In this document: piece by piece, positions 1-8,370 of the stretch
How the letters are laid out: each line of letters begins with the position of its first letter
Numbering within the stretch: position 1 is the first letter of the stretch
NCBI RefSeq assembly: GCF_042670205.1
Contig: NZ_JBHUWD010000016.1
Span: 19,798 to 83,797 of the forward strand
Direction of reading: 5' to 3'
DNA length: 64,000 bases
Source: Luteimicrobium sp042670205
GTDB lineage: Bacteria > Actinomycetota > Actinomycetes > Actinomycetales > Cellulomonadaceae
Translations under genes and position numbers: made by a program
Notes under the pieces: generated by a model
The model's input: only the letters and a program-made list of their open reading frames with translations
The model's database searches: none
What the model was told of the DNA's origin: nothing

Positions 1-1953
1 CCCGCGCTCGGCGTCCCCGTGCACGACGACGAGCTGTCCGGCTGGGCGACCGCCGCCTTCTTCACGGACGACCTGCCGCGGCTCGAGGAGCTGGCTGCCG
101 AGGACGACGGGTTCGTCGTCGAGGTCACCGTCCACCCCGACGCGCCCGCGGACCTCGACTACCGGGTCGGCGTCGTGGTCGACGTGAGCGTCGAGGTCAC
201 GCCCACCGGCGGCCACGACTGGTTCGACCTCGGCGTCGTCGTCCACGTCGACGGCAGGACGATCCCGTTCCAGACCGTGTTCACCGCGCTCGCCCAGGGT
301 CGCGACAAGGTGCTCCTGCCCGACGGGCTGCGGTTCACCCTCGACCGCCGGTTCGACCGGCTCCGCGACGTCCTCGACGAGGCCGGCGCCCTCGGCGACA
401 CCCTCAAGCCGTCGGTCCCCGTCAGCCGGTACCAGGTCGACCTGTTCGACGAGCTCGACCGGATGGGCCTCGTCGACGCCCAGTCCGCCGCGTGGCGCAG
501 TGCGCTCGGGGCGCTCGCGGCTGGGGCGAAGCCCGCACCGGTCGACGTGCCCGCCGGGGTGGACGCGGAGCTGCGGCCGTACCAGCACGAGGGGTTCGCG
601 TGGCTCGCGTTCCTCGCCGAGCACGGCCTCGGCGGGGTGCTCGCCGACGACATGGGGCTCGGCAAGACGCTCCAGACCCTCGCGGCCGTCCAGCGGATGC
701 GGGACCGCGCCGCGGGGCCCCCGGTGCTCGTCGTGGCGCCGACGAGCGTCGTCGGGAACTGGGTCGCGGAGGCGCGGCGGTTCACGCCCGGCCTCACCGT
801 GGCGACCGTCGAGGAGACGACGAAGAAGCGCCGCACCAAGCTCGCCGAGGTGACGGCCGGCGCGGACGTCGTCGTGACGTCGTACGCCTTGTTCCGCCTC
901 GACGCGGACGAGTACCAGTCGCTCGACTGGGCGATGCTCGTGCTCGACGAGGCCCAGTTCGTGAAGAACCGGCAGTCCGTGGCGTACCGGTGCGCGCGCA
1001 CGCTGCGGGCGCCCGTGAAGCTCGCGCTCACCGGGACGCCGCTCGAGAACAACCTCATGGAGCTGTGGTCGATCCTGTCGATCACGAGCCCTGGCCTCTT
1101 CCCCGACCCGCGGCGGTTCGCCGACTACTACGCGGGGCCGATCGAGCGCGAGGGCCACCAGTCCCGGCTGGACCTGCTGCGGCGACGCGTCGCGCCGTTC
1201 CTGCTGCGCCGCACCAAGGAGGAGGTCGCCAAGGAGCTGCCGGCCCGCCAGGAGCTCGTCACGGAGGTGACCCTCAACCCGCGGCACCGCCGCGTCTACG
1301 ACCAGTACCTCCAGCGCGAGCGCAAGAACGTGCTCGGGCTCGTCGACGAGCTCGACTCCAACCGGTTCAAGGTCTTCCGGTCGCTCAGCGTGCTGCGCCA
1401 GGCCAGCCTCGACGTGTCGCTCGTCGACGAGAAGCAGGCGGACGTGCCGTCGTCGAAGCTCGACGTGCTGTTCGAGATGCTCGAGGACGTGCTCGCCGAG
1501 GGGCACAACGTGCTCATCTTCAGCCAGTTCACCCGGTTCCTGCGGCGCGTGCGCGACTGGCTCGACGACGCCGGCACCGGCTACGCGTACCTCGACGGGC
1601 GCACGCGGAAGCGCTCCGAGCAGATCGAGAGGTTCACGTCGGGCCAGGTGCCGCTGTTCCTCGTGAGCCTCAAGGCCGGCGGGTTCGGCCTCAACCTCAC
1701 CGCCGCCGACTACTGCATCCTGCTCGACCCCTGGTGGAACCCCGCCGCCGAGGCCCAGGCCGTCGACCGCGCCCACCGCATCGGCCAGACCAAGCAGGTC
1801 ATGGTCTACCGGCTCGTCGCCACCGACACCATCGAGGACAAGGTCATGGCCCTCAAGGCCGCGAAGTCGCAGCTCTTCGCGAGCGTCCTCGACGGCGGCA
1901 CGTCCGCTGCGTCCGGTATCACCGCCGACGACGTCCGCGCGCTCCTGTCGTGA
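1..1953 (+). CDS. SNF2-family helicase, 5'-truncated by the window edge
   Basis: This is a DNA-dependent ATPase of the SNF2/Swi2 superfamily, which moves along duplex DNA to remodel or strip bound proteins. The frame is open from base 1; a GTG at 19 exists but is probably not the true start, since SNF2 proteins of this type usually run to about 1000 residues. The visible 644 residues contain the Walker A loop DDMGLGKT, a DEAQ box (LVLDEAQFVKN), the TGTPLENN motif, and a helicase C-terminal half ending with GGFGLNLTAADY and RAHRIGQ. Both RecA lobes are therefore complete and only N-terminal accessory sequence is missing. The vapB-like gene follows after about 55 bp. The precise cellular role cannot be told from the sequence. 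Confidence 0.93.
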   Translation, partial: PALGVPVHDDELSGWATAAFFTDDLPRLEELAAEDDGFVVEVTVHPDAPADLDYRVGVVVDVSVEVTPTGGHDWFDLGVVVHVDGRTIPFQTVFTALAQGRDKVLLPDGLRFTLDRRFDRLRDVLDEAGALGDTLKPSVPVSRYQVDLFDELDRMGLVDAQSAAWRSALGALAAGAKPAPVDVPAGVDAELRPYQHEGFAWLAFLAEHGLGGVLADDMGLGKTLQTLAAVQRMRDRAAGPPVLVVAPTSVVGNWVAEARRFTPGLTVATVEETTKKRRTKLAEVTAGADVVVTSYALFRLDADEYQSLDWAMLVLDEAQFVKNRQSVAYRCARTLRAPVKLALTGTPLENNLMELWSILSITSPGLFPDPRRFADYYAGPIEREGHQSRLDLLRRRVAPFLLRRTKEEVAKELPARQELVTEVTLNPRHRRVYDQYLQRERKNVLGLVDELDSNRFKVFRSLSVLRQASLDVSLVDEKQADVPSSKLDVLFEMLEDVLAEGHNVLIFSQFTRFLRRVRDWLDDAGTGYAYLDGRTRKRSEQIERFTSGQVPLFLVSLKAGGFGLNLTAADYCILLDPWWNPAAEAQAVDRAHRIGQTKQVMVYRLVATDTIEDKVMALKAAKSQLFASVLDGGTSAASGITADDVRALLS

Positions 1954-1997
1954 CGAGGCGCGCCGGGGGCTAGGTGTCGCACCGTACGTCGCGGTGT

Positions 1998-2003
1998 TAC
2001 ACT
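1998..2003 (+). promoter_or_regulatory. -10 box (TACACT) of apparently leaderless vapB
   Basis: TACACT lies 6 nt before the ATG at 2010 and there is no Shine-Dalgarno sequence. This TANNNT plus 6-7 nt spacing is typical of leaderless actinobacterial transcripts. Confidence 0.5.
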
Positions 2004-2009
2004 TTGGCC

Positions 2010-2270
2010 ATGCCCACCACGCGTCCTCGCCACGCGATCACCGAGACCGAGGCCGTCTCTCACGCGCTCGACGTCGCCCGCCGCCGCTGGCCCGGTGAAC
2101 GGCCGTCGAGCCTTCTGACGCATCTGATCCTGGCGGGTGCCGACGCCGTGCAGGAGGGCCAGGACGACACGGCGGCGGAGCGAGGCGAGGCCGTCAAGAG
2201 GCTGACTAGCCTGGCGGCGTACTACCCGGACGGTTACCTCGACGACGTCCGTGAAGGCTGGTCGGAGTGA
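2010..2270 (+). CDS. VapB-like antitoxin
   Basis: A small 86-residue protein that probably neutralises the PIN toxin encoded directly downstream and binds the shared promoter. The ATG at 2010 is preferred over the upstream in-frame start at 1974, because a TACACT box sits 6 nt before it. No clear DNA-binding fold is recognisable by eye; the protein is helical and acidic toward the C-terminus. Its stop codon overlaps the toxin start (GTGA), the usual arrangement of type II toxin-antitoxin operons. The assignment rests mostly on that context. Confidence 0.7.
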   Translation: MPTTRPRHAITETEAVSHALDVARRRWPGERPSSLLTHLILAGADAVQEGQDDTAAERGEAVKRLTSLAAYYPDGYLDDVREGWSE

Positions 2271-2680
2271 TCGTCGTCGATGCCAACGTGGTCATCGCCG
2301 CGAGCGCGCCAACCCATCCGCACCATGCGGCGGCGCAGCGCATCGTCGCCGAGCACGGTGGCGACGGGATGGTCCTGCATCCGCTGACGATGGCTGAGGT
2401 CCTCGTCGGTCCGGCTCGTGCGGGGGTCGAGGTCCGAGCCCGGCGCCTGCTCGAGGAAGCGGGCTTCTCCGTCGCAGCCGGTGGAGGTCCGGAACCCGAG
2501 GTGCTCGCACGTGTCCGAGCGGCCGCGTCGCTCAAGATGCCGGACGCGTGCGTCCTTGCCACCGCCGAGCAGCTGGCCGCGCCGCTCGCCACCTTCGACC
2601 AACGGTTGGCCCGGGAAGCTCGAGTGCGACAGGTCGCCGTCCTCGGGCTCGCCACACCGTCGGCGTCGGAGGGCTCATGA
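2267..2680 (+). CDS. vapC: PIN-domain toxin (VapC family)
   Basis: A 137-residue PIN-domain endoribonuclease of the VapC type; such toxins cut tRNA or rRNA when freed from antitoxin. The acidic metal-binding residues are in place: D5 in VVDAN, E44 in MAEVLVG, D93 in MPDACVL and D111 in ATFDQRL. Translation starts at a GTG that overlaps the stop of the antitoxin gene, so the two are translationally coupled. A stem-loop follows at 2707-2755. The target RNA cannot be predicted. Confidence 0.88.
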   Translation: MIVVDANVVIAASAPTHPHHAAAQRIVAEHGGDGMVLHPLTMAEVLVGPARAGVEVRARRLLEEAGFSVAAGGGPEPEVLARVRAAASLKMPDACVLATAEQLAAPLATFDQRLAREARVRQVAVLGLATPSASEGS

Positions 2681-2706
2681 CCGCACGCGCGTAGTCACAC
2701 GGCGAA

Positions 2707-2755
2707 CTGACGCAGATCGTCGTGCAGGGCCCGCCGAAGCGACAATCTGCGTCAG
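2707..2755. terminator. Stem-loop between converging vapC and the ArsR-type gene
   Basis: Arms 2707-2722 and 2740-2755 (CTGACGCAGATCGTCG and CGACAATCTGCGTCAG) pair with one mismatch around a 17-nt loop. It lies between two converging genes and could end transcription from both sides. Confidence 0.6.
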
Positions 2756-2784
2756 GTCGGTGCGGTACGCCGGCGTCGCGGCGC

Positions 2785-3889
2785 TCAGCGCAGGAGCGCC
2801 GCCACGAGGTCCTGGCCGACACGGGCGGTCGCGGCGAGGTCGAGCTCGTGGAGGACCTGTCGCCCGCGCCGCACGCTGGTGACGAGACCGGCGTCGCGGA
2901 GGACGCCGACGTGCCGCGACACCTCGGACGCGCTGACGCCCCAGGCCGCCGCGAGGTCGGCGGTGGTGCGCGGTGCACGGACCAGGCTGCGGGCGAGGCG
3001 CAGCCGCAGCGGGTTGTCGAGCGCGTGGAACCGCTGCTGGACGGTCTCGACGGAGACGGTCGCGGCCGGGGCACCGTCGCCCCCGATCGGGTACTGGACG
3101 ACGGGCCGCCACCCCGGGCGCGTGCACGACCAGGAGGTGCGGGTGCCCGAAGACGGTCGGCAGGAAGGTCATGCCGCGCTCGTCGGCCGTGGTCAGCTCG
3201 TCCCGCAGCTTGTCGACGCGCAGGCGTGACGCGTCGTCGTCGACCGTGATCGCCGCCGACGTCGTGGCCACGGCCGCGCCCGGGCCCGAGACGGTGAGCA
3301 CGTCCCGCTTGCGCCGGGCGTCCGCGACGAGCGCGGGCCGGACCTGCGCCCACGCGTCCGCGAAGAAGGCGGCGTCGCAGTCCTCCAGCAGACGGCGGAC
3401 CGACGACCGGACGGCCGCGGGGTCCTGGAGCACGAGGTCGACGAACGCCGCCTGCCGTTCGCCACGCGTCGCCGCACGGGTGCGCGCGAGCGCCCGTGAC
3501 TCGGGGTCGACGAGCGGCGACCCCAGGCCCCGGTGGACCGGGACGACGCCGCAGCTGGTCGTGAGGAGCGCGGCCGAGACCCAGGTCTCGTCGTCCAGCG
3601 CGTCCACGGCGTCGAGCTCGGCGGCCAGCGTGTCCTGGGGCTCGGAGGGCAGCAGGCTGTCGGCACGGGAGGTCCGCCACAGGTAGTCGGCGTCGATCAG
3701 CCGGTCGAGCAGCTCCGGGTCGACGCGCGCCGAGACCCCGGTCACCCAGCCGTTCTGGGCCGGGTGGTGCGCCGGCTCTACGAGCAGGTGCACGGCGGAG
3801 GCCAGCTCGGCGAGCGGCGAGGGCGCGAACACATAGCCCGACGACGGCACACGGCTCACGTCGATCGTCACGGTCATGTCGCTCATCAT
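2785..3889 (-). pseudogene. ArsR-family regulator with DUF5937-like N-terminus, frameshifted
   Basis: The first part (start ATG at 3889, or 3886/3877) reads in one frame to FGHPHLLVVHAPG at about 3120 and looks like the ligand-sensing half of actinobacterial ArsR-type regulators. It then leaves frame. A second frame resumes at once with RPVVQYPIGGDG and continues through a clear winged-helix region (RFHALDNPLRLRLA, then GVSASEVSRHVGVLRDAGLV) to a TGA at 2785. Joining the two needs loss of one base in the run of four C at 3112-3115. The restored protein would be about 368 residues. The gene is either a real frameshift mutant or carries a sequencing error. Because the rest of the sequence is well conserved in pattern, an error or a very recent mutation is likely. 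Confidence 0.75.
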
Positions 3890-4047
3890 GCACGCCGCGG
3901 GAGCGCATACACGCGACCATTGACGAGAATTGTCCATCGTGCGCCCGCGCGGTCAGCGCGCGTTCGATCCGGCGGTCTCATCTCGCGGATTTCACGTCGT
4001 ATTGTTTCTCGCTGGACGGGCCTTGACCGGCCCGCGAGACTTGACCC

Positions 4048-4587
4048 GTGCTGTCCGACTCTCTCTCGGTGGTCCGCTGGCAGTTCTCGATGACGTGGGC
4101 GCTGGCCGACTTCCACCTCTCTCGACTTACTGATGCGGTATGCCTCTGGCTCCCGGCCGAATCGAGCTGGACGGTTCACCTGAAAGACGACGGTCGTTGG
4201 TTGGCCGATTGGGCCGAGCCCGAACCCGAGAGCCCGGCAGCACCATCCATCGCTTGGCTCACGTGGCATGTGATGTGGTGGTGGTCCGGCGCTTTGCAGG
4301 CGGCGAAGGGGCAGCCGAGATTGGCCCCGACGGACGTGACATGGGCGGGTTCAGCCGACGCAGCCGTGAGAAACCTCCGAAACTTGGCTGCACAATGGGA
4401 CGAGCTTCTCGATCGGCTTAGCACCGCTGAGCTCGAACAACCGGTCGCGTTCCCTTGGCCCGAGCCCCGTCCGTTGATCTACACGATGGCTTGGGTCAAC
4501 TCGGAACTCATGAAGAACGTCGCCGAAATCGGTGAGCTGGTCAACGTGTATGGGACCTTGGTTTCGCCGTCACCGGGCCGGGGCTGA
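4048..4587 (+). CDS. DinB-superfamily protein (DinB_2-like)
   Basis: A 179-residue helical-bundle protein. The N-terminal pattern WALADFHLSRL, followed by CLWLPA, SWTVH and a tryptophan-rich WLTWHVMWWW segment, resembles the DinB_2 family found in actinobacteria. Members are thought to be metal-binding and thiol-linked, but their reactions are mostly unknown. The start is the GTG at 4048. Codon use is noticeably less GC-rich than in the neighbours (more TTG, GAA, CGA), which may mean a relatively recent arrival. A weak hairpin (TCCTCT/AGAGGA) lies at 4599-4617. Ku converges from the other side. Confidence 0.72.
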   Translation: MLSDSLSVVRWQFSMTWALADFHLSRLTDAVCLWLPAESSWTVHLKDDGRWLADWAEPEPESPAAPSIAWLTWHVMWWWSGALQAAKGQPRLAPTDVTWAGSADAAVRNLRNLAAQWDELLDRLSTAELEQPVAFPWPEPRPLIYTMAWVNSELMKNVAEIGELVNVYGTLVSPSPGRG

Positions 4588-4725
4588 GCCGACCGCGCTC
4601 CTCTCCGCAGAAGAGGACTACCGCCGCGACAGCATCGAACTGGCGGGAACGGTGGCCTCGCGGCGCGATGCGCAACCGATTCCCGCAGGTCGGCGCGACC
4701 GACACCTCGGCCGAGATGATGGCGG

Positions 4726-5601
4726 TTAGGAGGTCTTGCGCTTGCGGGCCGGTTTCTCCGCCGACGACGCGGACGCCTTCTTGCGCCCGCCCGCGGACTT
4801 CTTCTCGCCGTCGTCGCCGGAACCGCGCTTCTTCGCGACGGAGCGCCGCAACGCCTCCATGAGGTCGAGGACCTCGCCGCCGCCCTCCTCGCCCTCGGCC
4901 TCCGGGCGCTCTGACGCGACGGCGTCCCCGCGCTCGAGCTTGGCCTCGATCAGCTCGCGGAGCTGCACCTGGTACTCGTCGACGTACTCGCTCGGGTCGA
5001 AGTCGCCCTCGAGGCTCGCGACCACGACCTTCGCCAGGTCGAGCTCCTTCTTCGTCACGCTGCCGGGGCTCTCCAGGGCGGGGAAGCTCGCCTCGCGGAC
5101 CTCGTCGTCCCACAGCAGCCCCTGCAGGACGAGCGTGTCCCCGTGCACGCGCAGCGCGCCGAGCCGGGTCCGCTGCCGCAGCGCGAACTTCACGATCGCG
5201 GTCCGGTCCGTCGACTCGAGCGCCTCGCGCAGCAGCACGTACGCCTTCGCGGACTTGTCGCTCGGCTCCAGGAAGTACGGCGACCCGAACCGGATCGGGT
5301 CCACCTGGTCGGCCGGCACGAACTCGACGACCTCGATCTCGCGGCTCCGTTCCGCCGGGAGGGTCTTGAGGTCCTCGTCCGTCAGCACGACCGTGTGCAC
5401 GCCGTCGTCGTAGGCACGCGCGATGTGCTCGTACGGGATCTTCTTGCCGTCCTTCTCGCAGTGCCGCTCGTACCGGATCCGGCCGCCGTCCTCGTCGTGC
5501 ACCTGGTGCATGGGCACGTCATGGGACTCGGTCGCGCTGTACAGCTTGACCGGCACGTTCACGAGGCCGAACGTCACCGCGCCCGACCAGATCGCCCGCA
5601 T
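4726..5601 (-). CDS. ku: Ku protein of bacterial non-homologous end joining
   Basis: A 291-residue homologue of bacterial Ku, the homodimeric ring that threads onto double-strand breaks and recruits LigD. The ATG at 5601 gives the canonical N-terminus MRAIWSGAVTFGLVNVPVKL. The Ku core runs to about residue 250, and a lysine-rich tail (KKRGSGDDGEKK, ARKRKTS) follows, as in actinobacterial Ku, where it contributes to DNA binding. It is divergent from ligD with 109 bp between the start codons, so the two probably share a control region. GAGACT 6 nt before the start resembles the leaderless -10 boxes seen elsewhere here but lacks the first T. Confidence 0.96.
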   Translation of the reverse strand: MRAIWSGAVTFGLVNVPVKLYSATESHDVPMHQVHDEDGGRIRYERHCEKDGKKIPYEHIARAYDDGVHTVVLTDEDLKTLPAERSREIEVVEFVPADQVDPIRFGSPYFLEPSDKSAKAYVLLREALESTDRTAIVKFALRQRTRLGALRVHGDTLVLQGLLWDDEVREASFPALESPGSVTKKELDLAKVVVASLEGDFDPSEYVDEYQVQLRELIEAKLERGDAVASERPEAEGEEGGGEVLDLMEALRRSVAKKRGSGDDGEKKSAGGRKKASASSAEKPARKRKTS

Positions 5602-5710
5602 GCGCCCAGTCTCGCCCGACCTGCGACGTCGCGCACCCGGGCGGGCGAGCGACGTCGTCCTGCCGGACGATGGCAGCGAGGGACGAGACCCCCGGCAGAG
5701 CGGAGGATGC

Positions 5711-8368
5711 ATGCTGACCACGCCCGGCGAGCAGACCGAGGTCGTGACCGTCGACGGTCACGACATCCGGCTGTCCAACCTCGACAAGGTGCTCTACCCG
5801 GCGACCGGAACCACCAAGCGCGACGTCATCGAGTACTACGCGGCCGTGGCCGCGACGATGCTGCCGCACGTCCGGGACCGTCCCGTCACCCGCAAACGCT
5901 GGCCCAACGGCGTCGAGGAGCAGCCGTTCTTCCAGAAGGACCTCGGCGCCGGCACCCCCGACTGGGTCCAGCGCCGGACCATCGAGCACAAGCACTCGAC
6001 CAACACGTACCCGCTCGCGAACGACGCGGCGACGCTCGTCTGGCTCGCGCAGATCGCGTCGCTCGAGGTGCACGTCCCCCAGTGGGCCTTCGGGCCGCGC
6101 GGAGCCGTGCACGACCCCGACCGGCTCGTCCTCGACCTCGACCCCGGCGAAGGCGCCGGGCTGCCCGAGTGCGTGGAGGTGGCCCACCTCGCCAAGGAGA
6201 TCCTCGACGAGATGGGCCTCGACACCGTGCCCGTCACGTCCGGGTCCAAGGGCATCCACCTGTACGCGGCGCTCGACGGCCGCCAGACCAGCGCCCAGGT
6301 CACCGACGTCGCCCACGAGCTCGCCCGGGCGCTCGAGGCCGACCACCCCGACCTCGTCGTCTCCGACATGAAGAAGGCGCTGCGCGGCGGGAAGGTCCTC
6401 GTCGACTGGTCGCAGAACAACGGCAACAAGACCACCGTCGCGCCCTACTCGCTGCGCGGCCGCAGCCACCCCTGGGTCGCCGCGCCCCGCACCTGGCGCG
6501 AGCTCGCCCGGTCGTCCGCCGCAGACCTCCGCCAGCTCGACCACACCGAGGTCCTCGCGCGGATCAAGCGCCGCCGCGACCCCATGACCACGCTCACACC
6601 CGGGCGCGTCGACGCCGCCGCGCTGCCCGAGGTGAGCGACGGCGACGACGACCACGACACGGCCCCCGCCCGTGACAGCCTCACCGCCTACCGGTCCAAG
6701 CGCGACGCGTCCCGCACCCCCGAACCCGTCCCCGCCGACGCCCCGCGCCCCGGCGACGAAGGCCGCAGCTTCGTCATCCAGGAGCACCACGCCAGCCGCC
6801 TCCACTGGGACTTCCGGCTCGAACGCGACGGCGTCCTCGTCTCCTGGGCCCTGCCCAAGGGCGAACCCACCGACCCCGGTACCAACCACCTCGCCGTCCA
6901 GACCGAGGACCACCCCCTCGAGTACGGGACCTTCGCCGGCACCATCGCCAAGGGCGAGTACGGCGGCGGCACCGTCACCATCTGGGACTCCGGCACCTAC
7001 GGGCTCGAGAAGTGGCGGGACGACGAAGTCATCGTCGTGCTCCACGGCGAGCAGCACGGGGACCGGCGGCTCGCGCTCATCAGGACGCGCGAGGCCGAAG
7101 GCGAGGGCGCGCACGGTGCGCCGAAGTCCCAGTGGTTGATCCACCGGACGAAGTCGCAGGACGGTGTCGGGTCGGGCGCGGAGGGTAGTCCTGGGTCGGG
7201 TTCGGCGACCGAGGGGGATGGTGCGCGGCGTCTACCATCCGGCCGCTCGTCCCTCGCGGCCTCCCGCCAGACCCAGCCACGACGCCGCGCACCATCCCCC
7301 TCGGACGCCTCTGCGGACCGGTCGCCTTCTGCGCGCGACGACGGCGCTTCCGCTGCTTCGTCCGGTTCCGGGGCGCAGGGGCCGACCTACACCGCGATGC
7401 TGGCCGCGCTCGGGACGCGCGGGGACGTCGTCGGGAGTGGGGACGACGAGGGGGAGTGGGCCTACGAGATGAAGTGGGACGGCATCCGGACCATCGCTCG
7501 GGTCGAGCAGGAGGACGGGCTCGGGCGCGCGCGGGTGTCGATGACCAGCCGGAACGGGAAGGACCAGGGGCCCGGGTACCCCGACGTCGTCGAGGGGCTC
7601 GGGCGAGCCGTGGCCGGGGAGGCCGTCGTCGACGGCGAGATCGTCGCGCTGGACGGGCGAGGGCGGCCCAGCTTCGGGCTGCTGCAGCGGCGCATGAACC
7701 TCGCCGACCCCCGCGAGATCGAGGCCGCCGCCAAGGAGGTCCCCGCGCAGCTCTTCCTCTTCGACGTCCTGGAACAGGACGGCGAGCCGCTCGTCGACCT
7801 GCCGTACAGCGAACGGCGGGAACGGCTCGAGGCGCTCGTCACCGAGAACGACGTCGTCAAGGTGCCGCCCGCGTTCGAGGGCGACTTCGACGGCGCGTGG
7901 CAGACGAGCGCCGAGCTCGGGCTCGAGGGCGTCGTCGCCAAACGCGTCGGCTCGACGTACGCCCTCGGACGCCGGGGCCGGGCCTGGATCAAGGTCAAGC
8001 ACGCCCGCACCCAGGAGGTCGTCGTCGGCGGGTGGCGGCCCGGGAACGGCAACCGCGCCGGGCTGGTCGGCTCGCTCCTCGTCGGCGTGCCCGACGGCGA
8101 AGGCTCGCTCCGCTACGTCGGGCGCGTCGGCACCGGGTTCAGCGACAAGGCGCTCCGCGACGCCACCGAACGCCTGGCGAAGCTCGCCCGGAAGACGACG
8201 TCCCTCACCGACGTCCCCCGAGCCGACGCGAGCGACGCGCACTGGGTGAGCCCCCGACTCGTCGGCGAGGTCGAGTTCGCCGAGTGGACCGGGGACCAGC
8301 GGCTCCGGCAGCCGAGGTGGCGGGGCTGGCGCCCCGACAAGGACCCCACCGACGTCCGGAAGGAGTGA
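5711..8368 (+). CDS. ligD: Multifunctional ATP-dependent DNA ligase LigD
   Basis: The 885-residue repair enzyme that fills, trims and seals ends held by Ku. The ATG at 5711 is preceded by CGGAGG. Domains in order: a primase-polymerase domain (about 10-300; RLSNLDKVLYPATG, catalytic aspartates in LVLDLDPGEGAG), a 3'-phosphoesterase domain (about 350-490; FVIQEHHASRLHWDFR), a Ser/Gly/Ala-rich linker (about 490-560), and an ATP-dependent ligase domain with nucleophile K588 in EMKWDGIR and motif V in GRAWIKVKH. POL-PE-LIG is the mycobacterial order; Pseudomonas has PE-LIG-POL. The linker DNA contains a perfect 24-bp inverted repeat. The topoisomerase gene begins 2 bp after the stop. Confidence 0.96.
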   Translation: MLTTPGEQTEVVTVDGHDIRLSNLDKVLYPATGTTKRDVIEYYAAVAATMLPHVRDRPVTRKRWPNGVEEQPFFQKDLGAGTPDWVQRRTIEHKHSTNTYPLANDAATLVWLAQIASLEVHVPQWAFGPRGAVHDPDRLVLDLDPGEGAGLPECVEVAHLAKEILDEMGLDTVPVTSGSKGIHLYAALDGRQTSAQVTDVAHELARALEADHPDLVVSDMKKALRGGKVLVDWSQNNGNKTTVAPYSLRGRSHPWVAAPRTWRELARSSAADLRQLDHTEVLARIKRRRDPMTTLTPGRVDAAALPEVSDGDDDHDTAPARDSLTAYRSKRDASRTPEPVPADAPRPGDEGRSFVIQEHHASRLHWDFRLERDGVLVSWALPKGEPTDPGTNHLAVQTEDHPLEYGTFAGTIAKGEYGGGTVTIWDSGTYGLEKWRDDEVIVVLHGEQHGDRRLALIRTREAEGEGAHGAPKSQWLIHRTKSQDGVGSGAEGSPGSGSATEGDGARRLPSGRSSLAASRQTQPRRRAPSPSDASADRSPSARDDGASAASSGSGAQGPTYTAMLAALGTRGDVVGSGDDEGEWAYEMKWDGIRTIARVEQEDGLGRARVSMTSRNGKDQGPGYPDVVEGLGRAVAGEAVVDGEIVALDGRGRPSFGLLQRRMNLADPREIEAAAKEVPAQLFLFDVLEQDGEPLVDLPYSERRERLEALVTENDVVKVPPAFEGDFDGAWQTSAELGLEGVVAKRVGSTYALGRRGRAWIKVKHARTQEVVVGGWRPGNGNRAGLVGSLLVGVPDGEGSLRYVGRVGTGFSDKALRDATERLAKLARKTTSLTDVPRADASDAHWVSPRLVGEVEFAEWTGDQRLRQPRWRGWRPDKDPTDVRKE
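7209..7304. repeat. Perfect 24-bp inverted repeat inside the ligD linker
   Basis: Positions 7209-7232 and 7281-7304 are exact reverse complements over 24 bp, with 48 bp between. They lie in the part of ligD coding for the low-complexity linker between the phosphoesterase and ligase domains. The frame stays open through the whole element. Confidence 0.9.
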
Positions 8369-8370
8369 GC

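Noticed and set aside
5519..7144. Minus-strand open frame inside ligD
   Set aside because: It is antisense to the well-supported polymerase and phosphoesterase domains and has repetitive Gly/Val/Asp composition typical of shadow frames.
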